Positions 1-11,828 of a stretch of 64,000 nt of DNA are shown piece after piece (within the stretch, counting starts at the first letter, position 1; each line of letters starts with the position of its first letter). This stretch comes from Mycobacterium sp. 4858 (GTDB lineage Bacteria > Actinomycetota > Actinomycetes > Mycobacteriales > Mycobacteriaceae), in contig NZ_LT968776.1 in assembly GCF_900240975.1 (NCBI RefSeq), forward strand, positions 124,001 through 188,000. The letters run 5' to 3'. A program made the position numbers and the translations under genes. A model generated the notes under the pieces. It was not told the origin of the DNA and did not search any database. It worked only from the letters and a program-made list of their open reading frames with translations.

Positions 1-1680
1 GTCGGGCAACAGCGGGCGGTCAACCCACTCCGACCGGTCCCCCCCTTGTTGCAGGCCGTCCATGCCGGCCGCCCAATCCCGGTACTGGGCAGCGTAATCC
101 GGCGAGGCCAGCATCTGCTCGAGGCGCTCGGCCGCCACCATCGCGGTGCGCTGCCGGGCCCACGGCACGGCCGTGGCGAACGCGTACCACGCCTCGTCCC
201 ACAGGAAGCAGATGTCCGGCTTGATCGCCAGCACCTCCTGCATGACCTGCAACGGGTGGTAGACCACGCCGTCGAAGGTGCAGTTGGTCAGCAGCAGCAT
301 GCGCACCCGGTCCAGCTGGCCGGCCGCTTCCAGGTCCAGCAGCGTCTGCTTGATCGTGCGCAGCGACACCGCTCCGTAGATCGCGAACTGCGGCAACGGA
401 TACGCGTCCAGGTAAAGCGGGTAGGCGCCGGCGAGCACCAGCCCGTAGTGGTGCGACTTGTGGCAGTTGCGGTCGATCAGCACGATGTCGCCCGGGCGGG
501 TGAGGGACTGCACCACGATCTTGTTGGCGGTGGAGGTCCCGTTGGTGACGAAATACGTGTGGTCGGAGTTCCAGGTGTGCGCGGCCTTGTCCATCGCCTT
601 CTTGATGTTGCCGTGCGGGTCGAGGAGCGAGTCCAGGCCGCCGGACGTGGTCGACGTCTCGGCCATGAAGATGTTGCGGCCGTAGAACTCCCCCATGTCC
701 TGCAACGACTTCGAGTTGAAGATGCTGGCACCGCGCGCGACGGGCAGCGCGTGGAACTGGCCGACCGGCGCGGCCGCGTAGGCGCGCAGCGCATCGAAAA
801 ACGGTGTGCCGTACCGGTTCCGCAGCCCGGCGAGCACCGTGCTGTGCAGGTCGGTGACGTCGTTGAGCCGGTAGAACGTCCGGTCGTAGACGTCGGGCTC
901 GGTGTCGTCGCCCGCCGCGATCGACTCGTCGGTCAGCAGATACAGGTCGATGTGGGGCCGCAGCTCGCGGATCCACTCGCCGCACTCCACCCAGTCGTTG
1001 GCGTGGTCGGGGATGAGGTCGCCCGCGTCCTCGTTCGGCCCCAGCAGCGTGTTCATCAGCGGCAGCCGGTCGCGGGACCGCAGCGGCAGGTCGTCGCGGA
1101 TGATGGCGGCCTGGATCTCGCCGTTCAGCGCGACCGCGGCGATGGCGTCTTCGACGCTGGGCACCACCAGGATCTCGAACTGCACGTCGTCGGAGGGGTT
1201 GCGCAGGGCCCGCAGGCATTCGGCCAGGCAGTCGGGGGCCGTGTCGGGCGCGTCGTCGGCGAGCAACACGGTGTAGAACTGCTGTTGTTTGGCCTGGGCC
1301 ACCAGCTCCTGGTCGGCCAGCGGCGCCGAGGTGTCGAAAAGGCCTGCGCGGTCGCCGTATTCGCCCAGCAGCCGCACGGCCATGGACACCTCTTCGGTCA
1401 GCCGCACCGTGGACAGGCTCTCCAGGTGCGCGCGGAAGACCGCGAGGTTCTGCGCCCCGGGATACAGCCAGTACCGCTCGTAGGCGGCGATGCGGTCCAT
1501 CAGGCGCTTCACCCGGGCCACGTCGTGGGTCTTGTCGAGCCCGGCCAGGTCGACCTCGGCGAGGTGGCGGCACGCGTCGTCGAGCAGGTTCCAGGTGTCG
1601 ACGCGGGCGTAGGACGGGTTGGCCACCGCCGCCAACGCGGAAACGCGGAGTCGTCGCGGCTGGGTGGTGTATCGAGTCAT
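1..1680 (-). CDS. Orn/Lys/Arg decarboxylase family protein (Rv2531c-like), 3' end off window
   Basis: PLP-dependent fold-type I basic amino acid decarboxylase, orthologue of M. tuberculosis Rv2531c (annotated adi). The first 560 codons are present; the reading frame stays open to base 1. The N-terminus reads MTRYTTQPRRLRVSALAAVA, and conserved family segments such as TSTTSGGLDSLLDPHGNIK, VTNGTSTANK and IDRNCHKSHHYGLVLAGAYP are visible, as is FLWDEAWYAFA with the aspartate that pairs with the PLP pyridine nitrogen. The Schiff-base lysine (HKSLSALRQ in the family) would lie just beyond the window. ATG start at 1680 follows an AGGTGAGGT ribosome site. Substrate specificity cannot be read from the sequence. 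Confidence 0.9.
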   Translation of the reverse strand, partial: MTRYTTQPRRLRVSALAAVANPSYARVDTWNLLDDACRHLAEVDLAGLDKTHDVARVKRLMDRIAAYERYWLYPGAQNLAVFRAHLESLSTVRLTEEVSMAVRLLGEYGDRAGLFDTSAPLADQELVAQAKQQQFYTVLLADDAPDTAPDCLAECLRALRNPSDDVQFEILVVPSVEDAIAAVALNGEIQAAIIRDDLPLRSRDRLPLMNTLLGPNEDAGDLIPDHANDWVECGEWIRELRPHIDLYLLTDESIAAGDDTEPDVYDRTFYRLNDVTDLHSTVLAGLRNRYGTPFFDALRAYAAAPVGQFHALPVARGASIFNSKSLQDMGEFYGRNIFMAETSTTSGGLDSLLDPHGNIKKAMDKAAHTWNSDHTYFVTNGTSTANKIVVQSLTRPGDIVLIDRNCHKSHHYGLVLAGAYPLYLDAYPLPQFAIYGAVSLRTIKQTLLDLEAAGQLDRVRMLLLTNCTFDGVVYHPLQVMQEVLAIKPDICFLWDEAWYAFATAVPWARQRTAMVAAERLEQMLASPDYAAQYRDWAAGMDGLQQGGDRSEWVDRPLLPD

Positions 1681-1757
1681 GACCTCACCTGTTCTTCTGA
1701 GCGACTTGTATTCTCACCCCGCCGCGCCGCCCACGTGATCGTTTCGCGTGAGCCCGG

Positions 1758-2147
1758 TCAGCCCTCCAGCTCGTCGTCGGCGTCCACGACGCGCCGATTC
1801 GCCCGGGTGCCGTCGACCCAGCGCAGGACCGGAAGGTCCCAGCGCCGGGCCGGCAACTCGGTGACGTCGGTCAGGGACCTGACCACCGACTGCGTCAGGC
1901 CCATGATCGCGGCCATCACCGGCAACAGCGGCTGCAGCGGCCTGGCGGCCGAGCGGACGGTGCTGATGCGGCGCGCCACGATCAGGCGTTCGACGCAGTG
2001 ATACAGCCAGGCGCCCACGCCGAGCGCGTAGATGGACAGCGCCGACGCCACGATGGTCCACCCGAAGGCGGCGCAGACGACGGCGCCCAGCACGACCGTC
2101 GCGGCCAACAACCCCGCGACGACGACGCGCAGCTCCAGCCGGGTCAC
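1758..2147 (-). CDS. Small two-helix membrane protein (Rv2532c-like)
   Basis: 129-residue protein of unknown function, positional orthologue of Rv2532c. The chosen start is the GTG at 2147 (VTRLELRVV), which overlaps the nusB stop as GTGA, a coupling typical of this cluster; a longer reading upstream is an arginine-rich shadow of nusB. Two adjacent hydrophobic segments (about residues 6-28 and 30-50) precede a cytoplasmic-looking tail rich in R, D and L. It is the third gene of the efp-nusB unit. No enzymatic motif was recognised. Confidence 0.8.
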   Translation of the reverse strand: MTRLELRVVVAGLLAATVVLGAVVCAAFGWTIVASALSIYALGVGAWLYHCVERLIVARRISTVRSAARPLQPLLPVMAAIMGLTQSVVRSLTDVTELPARRWDLPVLRWVDGTRANRRVVDADDELEG

Positions 2148-2638
2148 CCGTCGGGGCCCTCGTCCTCCGGCCCGGCGGCGGCGGACCGGACCGCCGCGGC
2201 GGCGGCCCGGATCTGCGGCGTCACCAGCATGACCTGGCCCAGCACGCCGTTGACGAAGCCCGGCGAGTCGTCGGTGGACAGCTCCTTGGCCAGCTGCACG
2301 GCCTCGTCGACGGCGACCGGCTCCGGGACGTCGTCGGCGTAGAGCAGCTCCCACACGGCGACCCGCAGGATCGCGCGGTCGACGGCGGGCAGCCGGTCCA
2401 GCGTCCAGCCCTGCAGGTGCGAGCTGATCAGATCGTCGATGTGGGCGGCGTGCTCGCCGACCCCGCGGGCGGCCGCGACCGTGTAGGGCTGCAGCGGCGC
2501 CACGTCGGGGTTGGCGTCGGCCAGCGCGGCCCGCATGTCGACCACCTCGGCCGCACCCAGCCCGCGGGCCTCGGCCTCGAACAGCAGGTCGACGGCGCGC
2601 TTGCGGGCGTGGTGGCGTCCCCTGACGGGCCTGCTCAC
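2144..2638 (-). CDS. nusB: Transcription antitermination protein NusB
   Basis: NusB binds boxA RNA with S10 (NusE) in rRNA antitermination. The 164-residue protein begins [20 protein letters not shown], the standard actinobacterial NusB start, and includes the helical core ending FVNGVLGQV. An Ala/Glu-rich C-terminal tail extends it slightly past the usual 140-160 residues. GTG start at 2638 overlaps the efp stop by four bases (GTGA), and its own stop overlaps the next gene the same way, so efp, nusB and the membrane gene are probably one mRNA. Confidence 0.95.
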   Translation of the reverse strand: MSRPVRGRHHARKRAVDLLFEAEARGLGAAEVVDMRAALADANPDVAPLQPYTVAAARGVGEHAAHIDDLISSHLQGWTLDRLPAVDRAILRVAVWELLYADDVPEPVAVDEAVQLAKELSTDDSPGFVNGVLGQVMLVTPQIRAAAAAVRSAAAGPEDEGPDG

Positions 2639-3198
2639 GCGTTGACGCGCCCCAGGTAGCTGCCGTCGCGCGTGTCCACCTTCAGCTTGTCGCCGGTGTT
2701 GATGAACAGCGGCACCTGGATCTCGGCCCCGGTCTCCACGGTGGCGGGTTTGGTGCCAGCGCTGGACCGGTCACCCTGCAGGCCCGGCTCGGTGTGGGTG
2801 ACCTCCATCTCGACCGACACCGGCAGCTCGATGTAGAGCGGCGCCCCGTTGTGGAACGCCACCTGCACCGGCAGGCCCTCCAGCAGGAACCGGGCGGCGT
2901 CGCCGACCAGCGACTCCGGCAGCGGGTGCTGCTCGTAGTCCTGGCTGTCCATGAACACGAAGTCCGAGCCGTCGCGGTAGAGGTAGGTGGTGTCGCGCCG
3001 GTCGACGGTGGCGGTCTCCACCTTCACGCCGGCGTTGTAGGTCTTGTCGACGACCTTGCCCGACAGCACGTTTTTCAGCTTGGTGCGCACGAAGGCCGGG
3101 CCCTTGCCGGGTTTGACGTGCTGGAACTCGACGATCTGCCACAGCTGGCCGTCGATCACCAGCACCAGTCCGTTCTTGAAATCGGCGGTGCTTGCCAC
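2635..3198 (-). CDS. efp: Translation elongation factor P
   Basis: EF-P relieves ribosome stalling at polyproline stretches. The 187-residue length is exact for the family. The N-terminal KOW-like domain carries the loop [11 protein letters not shown] with the lysine that is the usual modification site in other bacteria, followed by the two OB domains ending [22 protein letters not shown] start at 3198 sits behind a GGAGAG ribosome site. It is the first gene of the efp-nusB unit and lies about 55 bases downstream of a probable -10 element. Confidence 0.97.
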   Translation of the reverse strand: MASTADFKNGLVLVIDGQLWQIVEFQHVKPGKGPAFVRTKLKNVLSGKVVDKTYNAGVKVETATVDRRDTTYLYRDGSDFVFMDSQDYEQHPLPESLVGDAARFLLEGLPVQVAFHNGAPLYIELPVSVEMEVTHTEPGLQGDRSSAGTKPATVETGAEIQVPLFINTGDKLKVDTRDGSYLGRVNA

Positions 3199-3223
3199 GG
3201 TTCGGTGTCTCTCCTAGGGAATG

Positions 3224-3265
3224 GACAGTCGTTCTCCGACTGTCTGCAATGTGTCCGTCAGTCTA
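3224..3265 (-). promoter_or_regulatory. Putative efp promoter with 8-bp inverted repeat in the 5' UTR
   Basis: On the minus strand a TAGACT hexamer (3260-3265) fits the mycobacterial SigA -10 consensus TANNNT. Just downstream is a perfect inverted repeat, GACAGTCG / CGACTGTC with a 5-base loop (3224-3244), between the inferred transcription start and the efp ribosome site. It could be an operator or an mRNA hairpin. Promoter assignment is inference from spacing and motif; the inverted repeat itself is directly visible. Confidence 0.5.
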
Positions 3266-3332
3266 AATCGCGTCGCGGCAACGACCCGCGCGTCGGGTGG
3301 CCCGGGGGCCGGCGGGAAGCCCGCCGCACGCG

Positions 3333-3554
3333 CTAGGGGCCGGCCTCTTCCGGCTTGGTGGCCGACGGGGGCATCCGCTTGATCATCGTCAAGAAGGGAA
3401 CGCTCAGGCCTCTACCGCCGGTGAACGGCACGGGGACGGTGAAATACACGATGTCGATCTCGAGCCGCATCTCCCGCAAGGGCTGCGCGTGGATGTCCCA
3501 CCGGAAGTCCCGCAGGCGCGCCAAACCACGTTCGATTGGCTCCACCCCACTCAC
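3333..3554 (-). CDS. Conserved-looking small protein, unknown function
   Basis: A 73-residue reading frame starting at GTG 3554 (MSGVEPIERGLARLRDFRWD) fills the gap between pepQ and efp. Third codon positions are almost all G or C on this strand, and the composition is protein-like rather than a shadow: REMRLEIDIVYFTVPVPFT includes an acidic and hydrophobic alternation typical of a beta strand, ending MIKRMPPSATKPEEAGP. I know of no annotated M. tuberculosis gene at this position. Alternative starts lie at 3545 and 3590. No motif points to a function. Confidence 0.55.
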   Translation of the reverse strand: MSGVEPIERGLARLRDFRWDIHAQPLREMRLEIDIVYFTVPVPFTGGRGLSVPFLTMIKRMPPSATKPEEAGP

Positions 3555-3603
3555 GCCCCCCGACTCTACCCCGGGGCGCCGATCCGCCAAATGCCCCGGT
3601 TGG

Positions 3604-4722
3604 CTAGCCGAGAACGGCCAGCTCCTTGGGAAACCTGGTCAGCAGTTCCGGTGCGCGATCGCCGGTCGCCGCCGCCTCGTCGGGCACGACCAGGGTGTCC
3701 TCGATGCGCACGCCGCCGCGGCCGGGGAGGTAGACGCCCGGCTCGACGGTGACCACCGAACCCGCCAGCAGTGTGCCGGTGGAGGTGGCCCCGATCCCCG
3801 GCGCCTCGTGGATCTGCAACCCCACCCCGTGCCCCAGCCCGTGACCGAACTGCTCGCCGTACCCCGCGTCGACGATCATCCGCCGCGCCGCGCCGTCGAC
3901 GTCGCGCAGGCTCGCGCCCGGCCGCAGCGCCTCCCGGCCGGCCCGCTGTGCGTCGGCGACCAGCTGGTAGATCTCCAGTTGCCAATCGGCGGCCTTGCCG
4001 AGCACGAACGTGCGCGTCATGTCGGAGTGATAGCCGGCCACCAGCGCGCCGAAGTCGATCTTGACGAAGTCGCCCGCCGCCAGCGGCGCGTCGGTGGGGC
4101 GATGGTGCGGGATCGCCGAGTTCGCGCCGGCCGCCACGATGGTCTCGAACGAGATCGCATCGGCGCCGTGGTCGAGCATCAGGGCCTCCAGCTCCCGGCT
4201 CACCTCGCGCTCGGTCCGCCCGGGCCGCAGGCCGCCGCGCTGCACCAACTCCGCGAGCGCGGCATCGGCCGCCTCGCAGGCCAGCCGCAGCAGCGCCACC
4301 TCACCGTCGTCCTTGACCTCACGCAGCGCCTCGACGGTTCCCGCGGCCCGCACCAGCTCCGTGTCCGCCTTGCGCTCGCCGAGCTCGCCGGTCAGGGCGT
4401 CGAACGCGTCGACGGTGACCACATTGCTCTCGAACCCCAGCCTCCCCACGCCGCCCTCGGCGGCCCGGCCGACCAGATGCCGCCCGAGGGCCCGCTCGAT
4501 GGCGATCTCGAGCCCCGGCGCCTGTTCGGCGGCCTGGGTGCGATACCGGCCGTCGGTGGCCAGCACCGGGTCGCGATCGTCGGCGAACACCAGCAACGCG
4601 CCGTTGGATCCGGTGAAACCGGACAGGTAGCGCACGTTGTGCAGGTCGCTGACCAGCATGGCGTCCAGTCCGACGGCCACGATTTGCGCTTTCAGGTTGT
4701 CCCGACGCTGAGAATGTGTCAC
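3604..4722 (-). CDS. pepQ: Xaa-Pro aminopeptidase / M24 peptidase PepQ
   Basis: Cytoplasmic metallopeptidase of the pita-bread (M24) fold that cleaves Xaa-Pro bonds; orthologue of Rv2535c. At 372 residues it has the creatinase-type N-terminal domain (about 1-130) and the catalytic domain with all five metal ligands visible: the two Asp in KIDFGALVAGYHSDMTRTF, His in GHGLGHGVGL, Glu in VTVEPGVYLPG and Glu in VRIEDTL. PepQ variants in M. tuberculosis are linked to bedaquiline/clofazimine susceptibility. GTG start at 4722; divergent from the next gene with a 33-base gap. Confidence 0.95.
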   Translation of the reverse strand: MTHSQRRDNLKAQIVAVGLDAMLVSDLHNVRYLSGFTGSNGALLVFADDRDPVLATDGRYRTQAAEQAPGLEIAIERALGRHLVGRAAEGGVGRLGFESNVVTVDAFDALTGELGERKADTELVRAAGTVEALREVKDDGEVALLRLACEAADAALAELVQRGGLRPGRTEREVSRELEALMLDHGADAISFETIVAAGANSAIPHHRPTDAPLAAGDFVKIDFGALVAGYHSDMTRTFVLGKAADWQLEIYQLVADAQRAGREALRPGASLRDVDGAARRMIVDAGYGEQFGHGLGHGVGLQIHEAPGIGATSTGTLLAGSVVTVEPGVYLPGRGGVRIEDTLVVPDEAAATGDRAPELLTRFPKELAVLG

Positions 4723-4755
4723 GACCCTTGACGGTACTCGCTACGCTGATTGCCC

Positions 4756-5472
4756 ATGACTAACTGGATGCTGCGCGGATTGGTGTACGCCGCGGCGATG
4801 GTCGTCGTTCGCTTGTTCCAGGGGGCGTTGATCAACGCGTGGCAGACGCAGGCCGGGCTCTTTAGCGTGGTGCTGCTGCTTCTGTTCATAATCGGCGTGG
4901 CCGTGTGGGGGGTTTTCGACGGCCGGGCCGACGCCGTCGCCAACCCGGACCCGGACCGGCGCCGCGATCTGGCGATGACCTGGCTGCTGGCCGGCCTGGT
5001 GGCCGGCGTGCTGTCCGGCGCCGTCTCTTGGCTCATCGCGCTCGTGTACAAGGGTCTCTACACCGGCGGCCTGATCAACGAGGTGACCACGTTCGCGGCG
5101 TTCACCGCGCTGTGCGTGTTCCTGCCCGGGATCATCGGCGTCACCGTCGGCCGCTGGCGGGTGGACCGGCAGTACGAGAAGGAGCCGGAGAAGCGCCACG
5201 GCCTTGGCGCCAAGCAGGGGCGAGACGGCGACACCGACGTGTTCTCGGCGGTCCGCGGCGACGACGCGCCGACCGGGGAGATCCCGGCGGCCGCAGCGCA
5301 GCACGAGGAGCGGACCGCGGCGGTCGCGACGGCCGAGCGGGATGCCCCCACGGAAGCTGTCGAGCGTGACGCCCCCACCGAGACGATCGCCAAGACCGAG
5401 GACGATCCCAAGACCGAGGTGATCCGCAAGGTCGGCGACGAGCCCGCCAAGCCGGACCCGGACAAGGGTTAG
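4756..5472 (+). CDS. Membrane protein with acidic repeat tail (Rv2536-like)
   Basis: 238-residue orthologue of Rv2536, function unknown. Three to four hydrophobic helices occupy roughly residues 1-135 (YAAAMVVVRLF, LFSVVLLLLFIIGVAVWGVF, LAGLVAGVLSGAVSWLIALV, CVFLPGIIGVTVG). The remaining hundred residues are hydrophilic and carry a short imperfect repeat (AERDAPTEAVERDAPTETI) rich in D, E, T and K, so the tail is probably disordered and cytoplasmic. ATG at 4756 is chosen over a TTG two codons earlier. It converges on aroQ with 9 bases between stops. Confidence 0.85.
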   Translation: MTNWMLRGLVYAAAMVVVRLFQGALINAWQTQAGLFSVVLLLLFIIGVAVWGVFDGRADAVANPDPDRRRDLAMTWLLAGLVAGVLSGAVSWLIALVYKGLYTGGLINEVTTFAAFTALCVFLPGIIGVTVGRWRVDRQYEKEPEKRHGLGAKQGRDGDTDVFSAVRGDDAPTGEIPAAAAQHEERTAAVATAERDAPTEAVERDAPTETIAKTEDDPKTEVIRKVGDEPAKPDPDKG

Positions 5473-5481
5473 GGCAAGGCT

Positions 5482-8748
<3,267 letters not shown>

Positions 8749-8803
8749 CCGACCATCTTCCCATGTGCGCCCGGGCGGGCTTAAATCCGCGCGTCGCCGG
8801 GGC

Positions 8804-9238
8804 TCAGACGAGGATCAGCCCGATCGCGACGGCGGTGGCCACGCACATCGACGGGCCGTGCGGCACCGCCGCGGCGCACGCCCGGCCGGCGAGCCGGCCC
8901 GCCACGGCCCACGCCACGGTCAGCAGCGGCGCGGCCAGCGCCGCCAGGAACCACACCGCGGCGCCGAAGCAGCCGGCCAGCGCGCCCAGGCCGATCGCCA
9001 GCTTGACGTCCCCGGCCCCCATCCCCGCCGGCGCCACCAGGTGCACCGGCAGATAGACCGCGGTCAGCGCGGCCGCCCCGGCCAACGCCGGCCCGCCGTG
9101 CCCGGCCACGGCGGCCACCAGCAGGATCACCCCGGCCCCGGGCAGCGTCAGCAGATTCGGTAACCGGCGCTCGCGGACGTCGTAACCGCTCAACACCGCA
9201 AGCCAGGCCAGAACCGCGAGCGCCGCCGTCATCCGCAT
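8804..9238 (-). CDS. Type IV prepilin peptidase-like aspartic protease (A24)
   Basis: Polytopic membrane protein of 144 residues, orthologue of Rv2551c. Both catalytic aspartate contexts of A24 peptidases can be seen: [10 protein letters not shown] near residue 20 and [15 protein letters not shown] (GxGDVKL) near residue 75. It lacks the N-terminal methylase domain of classical PilD, as short actinobacterial members do. The substrate would be a Flp/Tad-type prepilin encoded elsewhere. Start at 9238 ([10 protein letters not shown]) with an alternative ATG at 9232; an upstream extension is a shadow of aroE. It follows aroE by 11 bases. Confidence 0.88.
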   Translation of the reverse strand: MRMTAALAVLAWLAVLSGYDVRERRLPNLLTLPGAGVILLVAAVAGHGGPALAGAAALTAVYLPVHLVAPAGMGAGDVKLAIGLGALAGCFGAAVWFLAALAAPLLTVAWAVAGRLAGRACAAAVPHGPSMCVATAVAIGLILV

Positions 9239-9249
9239 GTCGCGGGACG

Positions 9250-10107
9250 CTAGCCGAGGGACGCGGCCATGGCCTCGCGCGGCGCCGGGAGCCCTGTGAA
9301 CAACTCGACCTGGGTGAACGCCTGGTGCAGCAGCATCTGCAGCCCGCTGATGACGCGGCCGCCGGCGGCGGCCACCGCGGCGGCCAGCGGCGTCGGCCAC
9401 GGGTCGTAGACGGCGTCGAGCAGCACCGGGATCGGCGCGAAGGTGTCCGCGTACCGCGCCGCGACGTCCGCGGGGATGGTGCTGACCAGCACCTCCGCGC
9501 CGGCCACCGCCGCGGATAGGCCGGCGTCGTCGATGTTCACGAACCGCGTCGCGACCCCGGCGCCCGTGCCGAGGTCCACCAGCCGGGCGGCCTTGTCGGG
9601 GTTGCGCGCGACGACGGTGATGGCGGCGACACCCAGTTGGGCCAGCCCCAGGACGGCCGCGGGCGCGGTGCCGCCCGATCCGCACACCAGCGCAGGGCCG
9701 GCCACCTCCCCTTGTGAGGCCAGCCCTTGTGACCCGAGCGCCCCGCTCACGCCGTCGATGTCGGTGTTGTCGGCCAGCCAGCCCGCCGGCGTGCGGACCA
9801 GGGTGTTGGCCGAACCCACCCGCTCGGCTCGTTCGGTGCGCTCGTCGGCGAACCGCAACGCGGCGAACTTGCCCGGCATGGTCACCGACACCCCGACCCA
9901 CTCGGGGCCGAACCCGCCTACCACCGCGGGCAGCTGCTCGGCGTCGCACTCGATGCGCTCGTAGGTCCAGTCGTGCAGGCCCAGCGCCCGGTAGGCGGCC
10001 AGGTGCAATTGCGGGGACTTCGAGTGGGCGATCGGCTTGCCGAGCACCGCCGCCTTGCGGGGTCCAGCGCCCGGACCGGGCGCGCTAACGGGCCGAGTCG
10101 AGGACAC
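9250..10107 (-). CDS. aroE: Shikimate dehydrogenase
   Basis: NADPH-dependent reduction of 3-dehydroshikimate to shikimate. Conserved segments: LGKPIAHSKSPQLHLAAYRA at the N-terminus with the substrate serines, VSVTMPGKFAALRFAD with the catalytic Lys, NTDIDG, and CGSGGTAPAAVLGLAQLG as the dinucleotide loop. The start is uncertain: the first usable codon near the expected N-terminus is GTG 10107, overlapping mltG by 23 bases and giving 285 residues, slightly longer than the 269 of M. tuberculosis; no ATG or GTG lies closer to the conserved domain. Confidence 0.93.
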   Translation of the reverse strand: MSSTRPVSAPGPGAGPRKAAVLGKPIAHSKSPQLHLAAYRALGLHDWTYERIECDAEQLPAVVGGFGPEWVGVSVTMPGKFAALRFADERTERAERVGSANTLVRTPAGWLADNTDIDGVSGALGSQGLASQGEVAGPALVCGSGGTAPAAVLGLAQLGVAAITVVARNPDKAARLVDLGTGAGVATRFVNIDDAGLSAAVAGAEVLVSTIPADVAARYADTFAPIPVLLDAVYDPWPTPLAAAVAAAGGRVISGLQMLLHQAFTQVELFTGLPAPREAMAASLG

Positions 10108-11326
10108 CGTTGCGCTTAGCCAGCTCGATATTGGCCAGGTGCTGCTGATAATCCTTGGTGAACAGCGTCGTCCCCTGGGCGTCGATGGTGACGAAGTACA
10201 ACCAGTCACCGGGCTCGGGGTGCTCGGCGGCGTGCAGGGCGTCGACACCGGGCGAACAGATCGCCGTCGCGGGCAGCCCCTGCGACACGTAGGTGTTCCA
10301 CGGTGTCTTCTGGGCGCGGTCGGCGTCGGTGGTGGCCACCTCGCGGCGGTCCAGCGGGTAGTTGACCGTCGAGTCGAATTCCAGCGTGTGGTGGGCGTGC
10401 AGCCGGTTGTAGATGACCTGGGCGACCTTCGCGAAGTCCTGGGATTTGGATTCCTGCTCCACCAGCGAGGCCACCACCAGGATGTCGTAGGGCGACAGGC
10501 CCATGGTCTGCGCGGTGTCCACCAGCCCGGACTTCATGTACTCGACCGCGCCGGCGCTGATCAGGCCGGACAGGATGGTCTCGGCCGACGCGGAGGGGTC
10601 GACGTTGAAGGTTCCCGGTGCGATCAGCCCCTCGATCCGGCGATGGTCCTTGCCGAGCTCGGTGAACGGCTCGACGGCCCACGGCGGCACCGCCAGCGCC
10701 GCGGGGGTGCTGTTGGTCGCCGCCGCCCGCAGCTCCTCGACCGCCACGCAGTGCTGGTCGCCGTCCAGGGTCACGCACGTGGCGCGGGAGATCAGTGTCA
10801 GGATGCCCGGGGTCACCTTGTTGGTCTTCATGTCGGTGGTGTCGTCGAGCTGGCGGCCCTCGGGGATCACCAGCCGGCCCACCCTGTTGTTCGGGTCGGC
10901 CAGCCGCGCGACCGCGTTGGCCGCCGGGATTTCGGTCCGCATCCGGTAATAGCCGGGCTGGATCGAGGAGATCTTGCTGTTGCCGTGCGCGGCGTTGACG
11001 AAGGCCCGGACGGTCTTGATCACCTGCTCGTGCTGCAGCGTCTCCCCGACCATCGTGGTCGAGTCACCGTCCTTGATCTGAATCACGATGTCGCGCTTGC
11101 CGTCTCCGGTGTAGTCGTCGCCGGCCCCGAACACCGTGTGCCAGAGCTTGGCGCCGACGAAGACTCCCACCAGGACGACGACGGCCACGACCGCGAGCAC
11201 GATCTTGCCGGCGAACCGCCGGCGGCGGCGTCCCCGTTCGGCCTGGTTCCGGGCGACGCGACTCTTTTTCCGGGACGGACCGACCGCTTCGGGCTCGGCC
11301 CGTTGGCGCCGTGCGCTGTCAACCAT
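10085..11326 (-). CDS. mltG: Endolytic murein transglycosylase MltG
   Basis: Single-pass inner-membrane lytic transglycosylase that ends nascent glycan strands; orthologue of Rv2553c. The 413-residue protein has a basic cytoplasmic N-terminus ([16 protein letters not shown]), one transmembrane helix at about 40-60 ([20 protein letters not shown]), and the YceG domain with the catalytic Glu in [20 protein letters not shown] and the conserved IYNRL and [12 protein letters not shown] segments. It overlaps ruvX by 8 bases upstream. Confidence 0.93.
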   Translation of the reverse strand: MVDSARRQRAEPEAVGPSRKKSRVARNQAERGRRRRRFAGKIVLAVVAVVVLVGVFVGAKLWHTVFGAGDDYTGDGKRDIVIQIKDGDSTTMVGETLQHEQVIKTVRAFVNAAHGNSKISSIQPGYYRMRTEIPAANAVARLADPNNRVGRLVIPEGRQLDDTTDMKTNKVTPGILTLISRATCVTLDGDQHCVAVEELRAAATNSTPAALAVPPWAVEPFTELGKDHRRIEGLIAPGTFNVDPSASAETILSGLISAGAVEYMKSGLVDTAQTMGLSPYDILVVASLVEQESKSQDFAKVAQVIYNRLHAHHTLEFDSTVNYPLDRREVATTDADRAQKTPWNTYVSQGLPATAICSPGVDALHAAEHPEPGDWLYFVTIDAQGTTLFTKDYQQHLANIELAKRNGVLDSAR

Positions 11327-11828
11327 CGGCGGGCTCCCCCGCGGCCAGGGTGGCGCGGCGCTGGTCGAGCCAGCTCTGCAGGATGGCCACCGCGGCCGCC
11401 TGGTCGATCACCGCGCGCTGCTCTCTGGCCCGGACGCCGGCCGCGCGCAGCGAACGCTGCGCGCTCACCGTGGTCAGCCGCTCGTCGGCCAGTCGGACGG
11501 GCGTGGGGGCGATCCGCTGGCCCAGGGTGTCGGCCAGCTCCATGGCGTCGAGCGCCGAGGGCCCCGTGCGGTCGGCCAGCGTCCGCGGCAACCCGACGAC
11601 CACCTCGACCGCCCCGAGCTCGGCGGCCAGCTCGGCCAGTCGCCGCACGTGCTTGCCGGACCGGTCGCGCCGCACGGTTTCCACCGGGGTGGCCAGGATG
11701 CCGTCGGGGTCGCTGCAGGCGACACCGATGCGCACGCTGCCGACGTCGACGCCCATCCGTCGGCCGCGTCCGGGATCCTGGTCGGGGTCGCCGGGCCGGT
11801 CGGGCAAGCGATGCTGTGCGGGGACCAC
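11319..11828 (-). CDS. ruvX: Putative pre-16S rRNA nuclease YqgF/RuvX
   Basis: RNase H-fold protein implicated in 16S rRNA 5' maturation. The 169-residue protein has the first catalytic Asp in [36 protein letters not shown], the conserved [11 protein letters not shown] and the last acidic residue in [17 protein letters not shown]. Its GTG start at 11828 follows the alaS stop with no gap, and it overlaps mltG downstream, so alaS-ruvX-mltG-aroE are probably one operon. Orthologue of Rv2554c. Confidence 0.93.
   Translation of the reverse strand: MVPAQHRLPDRPGDPDQDPGRGRRMGVDVGSVRIGVACSDPDGILATPVETVRRDRSGKHVRRLAELAAELGAVEVVVGLPRTLADRTGPSALDAMELADTLGQRIAPTPVRLADERLTTVSAQRSLRAAGVRAREQRAVIDQAAAVAILQSWLDQRRATLAAGEPADG

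Noticed and set aside
46..2001. 651-codon open frame on the plus strand over the decarboxylase
   Set aside because: Composition is His/Val/Gln/Arg-rich with no domain; it is the mirror of the conserved Rv2531c-type gene on the minus strand, a common high-GC artefact.
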